Shown piece by piece: positions 16,397-22,470 of a stretch of 22,470 bases of DNA. The notes under the pieces are model-generated. The model worked only from the letters and a program-made list of their open reading frames with translations, ran no database searches and was not told the DNA's origin. The stretch is from Magnetococcales bacterium (GTDB lineage Bacteria; Pseudomonadota; Magnetococcia; Magnetococcales; JADFYX01), in the NCBI GenBank assembly GCA_015232795.1, contig JADFYX010000012.1, positions 1 to 22,470 of the forward strand, read 5' to 3'. The position numbers and the translations under genes were made by a program. Numbering within the stretch: the stretch's first letter is position 1; each line of letters opens with the position of its first letter.

Positions 16397-17290
16397 TTAA
16401 ATACAATTCATTGTTAACCTTTGCTGAGATGGCACAGATATGCGATTTATTTTGTGCATAACTGGCTGCCCATTGGTATCTAAATATGGAAAACTTTTAT
16501 TTGTTTCAGATATCTTTCCTGTTATGTCATCAATTTCGTAAATAATATAATTTTTAGAGAGTAAAAAATGTTCGACTTTCTGACCTGATGTTACATCTAT
16601 ACATTCAAAAAAAATTATTGGTTTAGCTACTTTTATAATATTTGACATTCCTTCCAAGCATTTGTCTTCATGCCCTTCCACATCGATTTTCACTAATTTA
16701 ATTTGTTCATGTATTGAAGTTGCGAATGTTTTATCAAGGTTTACAACTTGCACACCGCTTGTAAAAGATCCAGTTTTTTTGTCAAGAGATCCTCCTGTGC
16801 TTAAATAATTGATATTAGTAGAAATAGAAAAATTACGTATTTCTGTTTTATCACCTACGGCTACCATATGAGAATTTGAAGTTTTGAAACCGTTTCCCCT
16901 CAAGTTTAAGTTCAACCTTGCAAAATTCATAAAATGAGGCTCAAAAGAAAATACATTTTCCCCAGAACTTGCTGAAAGAGCTGCTAAAGTGTAGGCTCCG
17001 GTGTGGGCGCCAATATCAAGTATCAAGTTACTCTTTGATGCAAAATAAACCCAAGCACGCAATGTGGCTGCCTCATATTGACCATTCCAAAAAAAACGCA
17101 TCGCAACACCATCATCTTTACCTCCCAATAACATTTTGAAGTGATGTTCATCATTGACTCTGCAATCAACCCAATCAAATAACTCAGGCATTTTATGAAG
17201 TTCTGTTATGTTGAAGTGGTTTAAGGCTGGAATTTTTGATCGATGTGTTCGTACTACTTCATTAGATGACATCATATTAAAACTATTCAT
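16397..17290 (-). CDS. FkbM-family methyltransferase
   Basis: A 297-residue protein. Motif I is DIGAHTG (92-98), followed by SFEPHFMNFARLNLN. The FkbM signature is IDVEGHE (202-208), then IIFFECID. FkbM enzymes are SAM-dependent O-methyltransferases, frequently acting on sugars in surface polysaccharides or glycolipids. It lies 44 bases downstream of a GT-B glycosyltransferase gene on the same strand, so it probably methylates the glycan that enzyme makes. SD is poor (AAAGAAAT), and in-frame ATGs at codons 6 and 7 are possible alternative starts. Its base composition is visibly more AT-rich than the radical SAM cluster to the left. Confidence 0.92.
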   Translation of the reverse strand: MNSFNMMSSNEVVRTHRSKIPALNHFNITELHKMPELFDWVDCRVNDEHHFKMLLGGKDDGVAMRFFWNGQYEAATLRAWVYFASKSNLILDIGAHTGAYTLAALSASSGENVFSFEPHFMNFARLNLNLRGNGFKTSNSHMVAVGDKTEIRNFSISTNINYLSTGGSLDKKTGSFTSGVQVVNLDKTFATSIHEQIKLVKIDVEGHEDKCLEGMSNIIKVAKPIIFFECIDVTSGQKVEHFLLSKNYIIYEIDDITGKISETNKSFPYLDTNGQPVMHKINRISVPSQQRLTMNCI

Positions 17291-17334
17291 AATAAAATTT
17301 CTTTAAAAAAAAATTGATCAAAATTGTAAAAGCT

Positions 17335-19206
17335 TTATGGCTTGGCACACTGCAAGATATGATTTGAGAAAATGTCAGCTAAGGCACTGGAATCAGTCAT
17401 GAATTTTTCTGTCCAAGTGCGATAAGCATTGCCAACTACTCTACGAAATTCAACATCTTCAATTAATTTTTGCACAAATTGCATGTATTGGTTCTCATCT
17501 ATTGCTGCAAGAAGAAATTCACCATTCCCAAAAATTTGGCGCAACTTATTTGCCGTTTCCTGAGGAATTTCTGGATCAACGAGGACATCTGCAATCATAG
17601 TATCCATGACCATTGATCCACCATTGGTCATATAAACATATGGTTTTCCACAGGCCATAGCTTGGGTGACAGTCACTCCACCACCTAGAGGCCAGCAATC
17701 AACATATATATCGATTATTTGGCTATAGAGGCGTGTGTCAATCCATCCGATATAACTTGCCTGTGAAGACACTCCAGCATCAATAATTGCTTTTTGAATG
17801 TCTAGATGGTTTTTTTTACCAGTATAAAGCCAATGTAACTGTTTGTTTTTCTGTAATATTTTAGTTATAAGAGACAAAAAAGGCTTGGTTGCAATTGTCT
17901 CTTCTCGAGAAAAAGTACCAGCTACAACACTTGTACCAAAATTTTGTTTAAGTTTACGAGCGGTTTTTTCGGTTCCTGGATCTGTTAATTTAGAGAAAAT
18001 AGTAAGTCTGGTAGGAATGATTCTCCAGGAACGGTTCATTATAGTGGATGTAGTTTTTAACCCATGGGATATGGTGAAGTATCCATCCAAACCCTCGAAA
18101 GCTGTAGGATGAAATTTCATCGACCACCAAATTAGTTTTGGGGCTACACCAAGACCTTTGGCAAAAGCCAATAAATTTGGCACGCTAATCCATACTAAAG
18201 CTGCTACCTTATCCTGATGTAATTGTGACCGTAATTTTATAAAACCTTCTACAATCTCTGTATTACGTCCACTTACCACCTCAACGTTGATTGCAGAAAA
18301 TGCCTTTTGCATGTTTTCATCATTTCCTGTAAGTGTATAGACACGTGGAACAAAATATTTTGTTTGTTGTTTTTGTACAGCGGTCAAGGCGGTTAGAAGC
18401 ATTTCCACATGAGCTAACATGCTTTCTTGTTGAAGAAAAAAGCCTATTACAGGCATTTGGTTATCTGTTTCAGTATAATGGATAGTATTTATTGTGGGCA
18501 AACTACGGCTAATTTTCTCTCCTGCTTCGACAAATGTTTCAACCCACAAACTATAGCATTTTTCATAATGTTCTTCAGTCTCTTCAAGTTTTATCCAATA
18601 TTGTGCCAACAGAGATTCAATATAAAGAGCGCAGTTAATTGAGCCAATTCGAGCTTCATTCAGTAATAGAGGAACTATGGCCATGGTTGCTATACTATCC
18701 ATCCATTCTCGTGTTTTATTTGTATAAAAAGCTGACAATGTAAGTGCAACATTTACCGCAACATAACGATTCTCAACTGCTATACGCTGCATAGTATTTG
18801 GTAACACACCCCAATTTATTGTTTCTGTAAGCCCTTGATCCCACAACCACTGAGCTATAGGTGGTACAGGCAGACGATGTAACCATATACGTCTGATCAA
18901 TAGCTCAAGTGCAATGTCAAATCCATCTGCTATGATGTCAAGAACTAAAAGAATCTGTGTTATTTCAACTGTTAAATCCCCACGTTGGTTCAACAATTGT
19001 GTGGCATAATCTTCCCGCATTTTCGAAAGTCCTCTTGTTGCAAATGCAGAAAGTTGAAGGCTTGATGTAGTTTGATTAATTGTACGTATGGCACTAATTA
19101 TAGTCTTGATTTGCTGTGCATCCAATCCTGAATTAACACTAGCTTTGATCACTTTATCAATCTGTCGTATTGTAGTTTTTATATTATTACTGTCCTTGTT
19201 GCTCAT
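17335..19206 (-). CDS. GT-B fold glycosyltransferase with helical N-terminal domain
   Basis: A 623-residue protein. About 250 N-terminal residues are alpha-helical and hydrophobic-patterned without clear TPR consensus. The C-terminal half is GT-B-like: VAALVWISVPNLLAFA and LIWWSMKFHP in the first Rossmann half, VVAGTFSREE at the start of the nucleotide-binding half, and CWPLGGGVTVTQAMACGKP at about 504-522, matching the donor-sugar loop of OGT/SPINDLY, HMW1C-like and related enzymes. Length and architecture resemble HMW1C-type protein N-glycosyltransferases, but I cannot confirm that subfamily. Start ATG has only a weak AGG upstream. The partner downstream is an FkbM methyltransferase. Likely a cytoplasmic enzyme transferring sugar to protein, lipid or an unfinished glycan. 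Confidence 0.82.
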   Translation of the reverse strand: MSNKDSNNIKTTIRQIDKVIKASVNSGLDAQQIKTIISAIRTINQTTSSLQLSAFATRGLSKMREDYATQLLNQRGDLTVEITQILLVLDIIADGFDIALELLIRRIWLHRLPVPPIAQWLWDQGLTETINWGVLPNTMQRIAVENRYVAVNVALTLSAFYTNKTREWMDSIATMAIVPLLLNEARIGSINCALYIESLLAQYWIKLEETEEHYEKCYSLWVETFVEAGEKISRSLPTINTIHYTETDNQMPVIGFFLQQESMLAHVEMLLTALTAVQKQQTKYFVPRVYTLTGNDENMQKAFSAINVEVVSGRNTEIVEGFIKLRSQLHQDKVAALVWISVPNLLAFAKGLGVAPKLIWWSMKFHPTAFEGLDGYFTISHGLKTTSTIMNRSWRIIPTRLTIFSKLTDPGTEKTARKLKQNFGTSVVAGTFSREETIATKPFLSLITKILQKNKQLHWLYTGKKNHLDIQKAIIDAGVSSQASYIGWIDTRLYSQIIDIYVDCWPLGGGVTVTQAMACGKPYVYMTNGGSMVMDTMIADVLVDPEIPQETANKLRQIFGNGEFLLAAIDENQYMQFVQKLIEDVEFRRVVGNAYRTWTEKFMTDSSALADIFSNHILQCAKP

Positions 19207-19868
19207 ATGTTTTAACCTATTATGTGTAGTAGCTCACACTTGATCTTACAGTTACTGTTTTTTTTCAAAAAAGTGTTTGTCAGGTTAGATTTGGTTCAAA
19301 TTTTTGTTTACCCAAACCTGTTTACAATTAAGAATAGTATCCATTGGAGATCTCCAAGAAAGTATTGCATAATTGCTAACAAAGAATAAATGCCTGTAAA
19401 ATATAGACTAAACCATACCAATAACCAAGAGGAAAGACAAAATACCACACGTTAATATTAAAATTACAATGGAAGGAACCATTGCGGTTCAGAAGGCAGC
19501 CTTTATCTCCGTTGTTGCCCGGCTTCTGTAAGAGACTCTGAGAAAAAATAATGCCACCACCACCGTTATTTTCGACGAAGTGAAAATGGACAACCGGGGT
19601 ATGGGGGAGTATCCATCGCTGATTTTTGAAATACATGCTATTTGACCAGCATCAGGGCTTATAATTGAAAAGCTAATATCTAGTCATAACCTCTGGCCAT
19701 CCTCAGATCACACCTAAGTTATTTCTATAATATTGGTCAATATGGGATTTAGACTATAACTTCCGACAAAAAATAAATTCTGTGAACTTTGTTTAGTTTT
19801 CATTAAGTTCAGGATTATTCTTGTGCAATATCAAAAATCAAAATATAGCCATAAGGTCTGTTCCATGT
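19207..19868. other. Gene-free AT-rich stretch left of the tRNA-His scar
   Basis: This 660-base stretch has no gene I can support. It contains a perfect 14-base palindrome (19344-19357) and ATATTG-GT-CAATAT at 19730-19743. A locally GC-richer patch at about 19490-19640 could be debris of an older element. A minus-strand frame of 86 codons (19376-19636) has no SD or recognisable family. Its upstream edge must hold the promoter of the glycosyltransferase gene at 19206, but no good -35/-10 pair is visible. Confidence 0.45.
19344..19357. repeat. Perfect 14-base palindrome
   Basis: TTGGAGATCTCCAA reads the same on both strands. It lies about 140 bases upstream of the glycosyltransferase start at 19206, which would allow an operator role. 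It could equally be a leftover of element DNA. Confidence 0.35.
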
Positions 19869-19912
19869 ATTGTGATTCTGGTGGTCGCGGGTTCAAGTCC
19901 CATCGTTCGCCC
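19869..19912 (+). other. tRNA-His 3' fragment, likely integration attachment site
   Basis: The 44 bases run from the anticodon loop to the discriminator of a tRNA-His gene: loop TTGTGAT with anticodon GTG (19872-19874), 3' anticodon stem TCTGG, variable region GTGGTC, T-arm GCGGG-TTCAAGT-CCCAT, acceptor strand CGTTCGC and C73. The 5' half needed to pair (GCGAACG and a D-arm) is absent: upstream sequence is AT-rich and unrelated. A 3' tRNA fragment in direct orientation is the standard scar of a tyrosine-recombinase element integrated at the tRNA 3' end. On that model the element lies to the left and the intact tRNA-His beyond the window. Confidence 0.75.
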
Positions 19913-19965
19913 TGTTTTTTTCAAAGACTTACACCACATAAACACATCAGAGAATGATTTTCCTG

Positions 19966-20000
19966 GATTCCAATTTTTTCTTGGAATCTTTTTATTTTAT
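19966..20000 (+). terminator. Rho-independent terminator downstream of the tRNA-His scar
   Basis: GATTCCAA (19966-19973) pairs perfectly with TTGGAATC (19981-19988) around TTTTTTC, followed by TTTTTATTTT. It is in the orientation of the tRNA-His fragment 54 bases upstream and probably was that gene's native terminator. The A-rich complement could also serve minus-strand transcripts from the GGDEF gene. Confidence 0.7.
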
Positions 20001-20028
20001 CGCAATATATCTGCAACACATTAAATAC

Positions 20029-20057
20029 CACCCTATGAGCACCCTATGAGCACCCTA
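20029..20057. repeat. Short 11-bp tandem repeat, about 2.6 copies
   Basis: CACCCTATGAG at 20029-20039 is repeated at 20040-20050, then CACCCTA at 20051-20057. It lies between the terminator and the stop of the GGDEF gene, about 117 bases from the tRNA scar. Confidence 0.7.
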
Positions 20058-20109
20058 ATCCATAGTGCAATTCACAAAATAGAGCATTGCTTATCCTACC
20101 ATAAAATCC

Positions 20110-21609
20110 CTACTCTTCTTCTTTCTCCATACCATTCTCAAAGAATCTATAATCATTTCTACCATGCTTCTTGACTTCATACATTGCTACATCAGCTTTT
20201 TTTAGCAGTCCTTCCGGTGAGTCACCATCTACAGGTAAAATGCTAATACCTATGCTAGAACCGATATTACATTCGTTACCTTTTAAGAAAAATGGTTTTT
20301 CCAACTCTGAAATGATTTTTTTTGCTACCAGACCGGCATCTTCTTGGTTTGCTATAAATGGAAGTGAAACGGTAAATTCATCACCCCCCAACCTGGCAAT
20401 CACATCTGAATCACGCAGACAAGTTTTTATCCGTGCTGAAACCTCTTTAAGGAGCATATCTCCGATATCATGACCCATAGTGTCATTGACCATCTTGAAC
20501 TTATCAAGATCCATAAACAGGACAGATAACAGGGTGTTTTCACGGCGGGAGCGAGCTATTTGTTTTGTCAAATGTTCCATAAAAAGCAGGCGATTGGGAA
20601 GACCAGTAAGGGAATCATGATGAGCTATATGTTCTAATTTTTGTTCTATCTGTTTCCGCTCTATAAGTCCTGCCATGGTATTGGCCATAGCTTGCAGAAA
20701 CTCCGTCTCCTCAGGGTTTCTTTCATGACCATCAGGAATATAGCTGTTGACTACTCCAAGAAGCTTGTCATTGATCATTACAGGCACACAGTAGTGACCA
20801 TGGGGTTTGATACCGTCAAATGTTACATCATGACGATGGTCTAGGTGAGCAGAAAAAATTAGCTTCCTTTCCTGGGCAGCACGACCACAAAGACAATAAC
20901 CCATAGGAAGGCGAGCGCAAGCTGATAGCAGATGGGGAGCTAAACCCCTATGAGCAATTAAAACAAGCTCATTTTTCTCTTCATCCATAAGGAATATAGA
21001 ACCCTTGGATTGTAGGGAAAGCCATGGTACCGAAAGAATAACATCTAGTGCCTTCTCCAACTGCTCTTCTAATGAGATTGGCTCTAAGGCTATTCTAAGT
21101 AAAGAACTAATTGCCACACGAGATTGTTGAACACGCTCGTTGCCAATTTCAGACTTTTTACGTTCTGTAATGTCTCGCATCACCGCGGCATAATAGCGGT
21201 TTCCTTTTTGGGACCAGGTAGCTATGGAAATTTCTAAAGGAATTTCACGGCCATCCTTGTGGATTCCGGGCATTTCTATTACCGATCCGATATGTTTACT
21301 TCTCCCTGTTGCATTTACCTGTTCAATACCATCCAGATAATATTGCTGATATCTTTGGGGTATGAGCTTTGCAACAGGTTGATCAATTATCTCATCTTCC
21401 ATATAACCGAAAATAAGTGCTGCTCCCTTGTTCCATCTGGAGACAATTCCGTTTCCGTCAACTGAAATAATCGCATCATGGGCTGTATGGGATACAGAAT
21501 GTGACAACTCCAAATTTTCTAGGAGTTTTTGGTGACGGATCTCCAAACGAACGTAAGCATCTACAAGTTTTTGTGAGAACTGCTCTATTTCCTCAAGGTT
21601 CTTTGTCAT
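20110..21609 (-). CDS. Diguanylate cyclase with PAS and GAF sensor domains
   Basis: A cytoplasmic protein of about 500 residues. A short coiled-coil-like N-terminus leads into a PAS domain with its PAC tail (AVMRDITERKK), then a GAF domain (VPWLSLQSKGSIFL ... YCVPVMINDKLLGVVN) and a C-terminal GGDEF domain beginning HHDSLTGLPNR. The active-site motif is intact (GGDEF), and the inhibitory I-site RxxD (RDSD) lies exactly five residues upstream, so it should make c-di-GMP with product feedback. No EAL domain and no membrane segment. I choose the ATG at 21609, preceded by AGGA with an 11-base spacer; a TTG at 21630 would add seven residues. It lies on the native-chromosome side of the tRNA-His scar. 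Confidence 0.93.
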   Translation of the reverse strand: MTKNLEEIEQFSQKLVDAYVRLEIRHQKLLENLELSHSVSHTAHDAIISVDGNGIVSRWNKGAALIFGYMEDEIIDQPVAKLIPQRYQQYYLDGIEQVNATGRSKHIGSVIEMPGIHKDGREIPLEISIATWSQKGNRYYAAVMRDITERKKSEIGNERVQQSRVAISSLLRIALEPISLEEQLEKALDVILSVPWLSLQSKGSIFLMDEEKNELVLIAHRGLAPHLLSACARLPMGYCLCGRAAQERKLIFSAHLDHRHDVTFDGIKPHGHYCVPVMINDKLLGVVNSYIPDGHERNPEETEFLQAMANTMAGLIERKQIEQKLEHIAHHDSLTGLPNRLLFMEHLTKQIARSRRENTLLSVLFMDLDKFKMVNDTMGHDIGDMLLKEVSARIKTCLRDSDVIARLGGDEFTVSLPFIANQEDAGLVAKKIISELEKPFFLKGNECNIGSSIGISILPVDGDSPEGLLKKADVAMYEVKKHGRNDYRFFENGMEKEEE

Positions 21610-21670
21610 AGTAGTTGATTTCCTAAACAATTATGTTCAAATTAAACCTGTGGTTGACATCATTTAAAAA

Positions 21671-21700
21671 ACTACAAAACAACTCACAAACCCTTGTCAA
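21671..21700 (-). promoter_or_regulatory. Possible sigma-70 promoter of the GGDEF gene
   Basis: On the minus strand a consensus TTGACA (complement of 21695-21700) is followed after 18 bases by TGTAGT (complement of 21671-21676), four of six matches to TATAAT. It would give a leader of about 55 bases before the ATG at 21609. An alternative promoter lies further upstream. Confidence 0.35.
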
Positions 21701-21721
21701 TTTTGCAAATAATTGTCTTCC

Positions 21722-21756
21722 ATTATAACAGAATTTATGCAAAAGATGCATAAATT
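21722..21756 (-). promoter_or_regulatory. Extended -10 promoter with overlapping perfect inverted repeat
   Basis: On the minus strand TGTTATAAT (complement of 21722-21730) is an extended -10 element. Directly upstream, covering the -35 region, AATTTATGCA (21732-21741) and TGCATAAATT (21747-21756) form a perfect 10-bp inverted repeat with a 5-base centre. A dimeric regulator bound there would block the promoter. No -35 consensus is seen, as expected for extended -10 promoters. Target would be the GGDEF gene, leaving a leader of about 110 bases. The repeat could alternatively end the upstream glycosyltransferase transcript, though it lacks a T-run. Confidence 0.45.
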
Positions 21757-21830
21757 ATTGAGTACATTGGCCTGATTGTCTGCTGCTGCATGATATTTAA
21801 ACTGTACTTTATTCCATAATAATATTTTGT

Positions 21831-22470
21831 CTATTCACACCATTTTTGCCACAACCGCCTATAAATAGCTTCAACTTTGCCAACATATAGCCGGGAGTTA
21901 CCAAGAACTGAAGCATCAAAACGGTTACGCAACTCCATGCGAAGATCTTTTAACATTTCAATATCTTTAGCAAACTTTATAGCTTTTGCAACATACTCCT
22001 GTTTATCTTTTGCCCGCCATTCGTCTAACCCCAATATATGCAGCATAGACGAACTAGCAGGACAACGTATTAAACTTTCGCAACTCAATACTGGCACACC
22101 CATACGCAAGGATTCCAACGAAGTCATGCCGCTATTGTTAGGAAAAGGGTCCAGCATTATATCAATCTTCTGGTGAGCTATGATATGCTCTTCTCGTGAT
22201 GTTCTGCCAATTAAAATGAGACGATCTTTTGCTATTCCCTGCTTTTGAAAAAAGCCAAAAATTTCTGCTTTACGGCTTGCCGAGTCCAGCTTACCTGTTT
22301 TTATAAGCAATTTTGCCGTGGGGATTTTGTGAAGTATCTGCGCCCACAATTGATAAACTTCGTCGTTGTTTTTTTCTATACGGTTAAAAGCCCCAAAAGT
22401 AATATACCCCTTTTTACAGACAGGTGGATTGCTTACCTCTATAAAAGCTGCATCAGGCTTTAGGTGAATT
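21831..22470 (-). CDS. SPINDLY/OGT-like glycosyltransferase, C-terminal part (partial)
   Basis: The minus-strand frame is open from the window edge to a stop at 21831 (213 codons visible). The visible start is a TTG at 22349, but the upstream codons read KKGYITFGAFNRIEKNNDEV, a typical OGT/SPINDLY strand-helix at the start of the nucleotide-binding half, so the gene continues beyond the window. Further motifs are KLLIKTGKLDS, the RDRLILIGRTSREE-like segment (here KDRLILIGR), and LDPFPNNSGMTSLESLRMGVP, the donor-binding loop. Such enzymes attach GlcNAc or other sugars to proteins (for example flagellin) or glycans, often behind TPR repeats, which would lie outside the window. It is distinct from the glycosyltransferase at 17335. 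Confidence 0.85.
   Translation of the reverse strand, partial: IHLKPDAAFIEVSNPPVCKKGYITFGAFNRIEKNNDEVYQLWAQILHKIPTAKLLIKTGKLDSASRKAEIFGFFQKQGIAKDRLILIGRTSREEHIIAHQKIDIMLDPFPNNSGMTSLESLRMGVPVLSCESLIRCPASSSMLHILGLDEWRAKDKQEYVAKAIKFAKDIEMLKDLRMELRNRFDASVLGNSRLYVGKVEAIYRRLWQKWCE

Noticed and set aside
19247..19265. ACAGT-T-ACTGT followed by eight T as a terminator
   Set aside because: The loop would be a single base and no plus-strand gene ends nearby; a chance palindrome in AT-rich DNA.
19376..19636. 86-codon minus-strand ORF
   Set aside because: No SD, no recognisable domain and unusual composition; the opposite strand reads at least as protein-like. Kept only as part of the gene-free stretch.
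19839..19912. Complete tRNA-His gene
   Set aside because: The upstream 30 bases cannot form the acceptor 5' strand (GCGAACG needed) or a D-arm, and the anticodon 5' stem does not pair with TCTGG. Only the 3' portion is real.

Overview
The window looks like accessory DNA from a Gram-negative, probably proteobacterial or related anaerobic, bacterium. This rests on protein types only: cobalamin-binding radical SAM enzymes, SGNH-type envelope proteins, GT-C-like membrane proteins, a GGDEF signalling protein and an SPINDLY/OGT-like glycosyltransferase. I cannot name a genus. No rRNA, CRISPR array, integrase or intact tRNA was found.

Left part (1-8164, + strand): a probable 3' end of an upstream gene, then a SPASM radical SAM protein, two tandem SGNH-hydrolase-like membrane-anchored paralogs, a B12-binding radical SAM enzyme, a class I methyltransferase that starts at the base after its neighbour's stop, a possible 36-codon coupled ORF, and a second B12-binding radical SAM enzyme that is a paralog of the first.

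Middle (8219-11490, - strand): a third, divergent B12-binding radical SAM enzyme is coupled by a 4-base overlap to a multi-pass flippase-like protein of the LPG_synthase_TM type. About 530 bases upstream of that pair hold decayed minus-strand coding sequence, including a frameshifted C-terminal half of a methyltransferase.

Then (11584-15700, + strand): two tandem, similar, very hydrophobic proteins of about 680 residues with a YDDF motif in an early loop, as in GT-C type membrane glycosyltransferases. Together the left and middle parts suggest a pathway that builds, methylates or otherwise carbon-modifies, and acylates or deacylates an envelope lipid or glycan. Three separate gene pairs in one locus is its most striking feature. 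The product is unknown.

Right part (15700-19912): a tandem 34-bp repeat and the C-terminal remnant of an IS5-family transposase mark the point where composition turns visibly AT-rich. A minus-strand pair follows: a GT-B glycosyltransferase and an FkbM-type methyltransferase. Then comes about 660 bases of gene-free DNA ending in a 44-base fragment of a tRNA-His gene (anticodon loop to 3' end) with no 5' half. This is the expected scar of an integrative element inserted at a tRNA 3' end. It implies that DNA to its left belongs to an island whose intact tRNA-His lies outside the window, and DNA to its right (terminator, PAS-GAF-GGDEF protein, partial SPINDLY/OGT-like glycosyltransferase) is the original flank.
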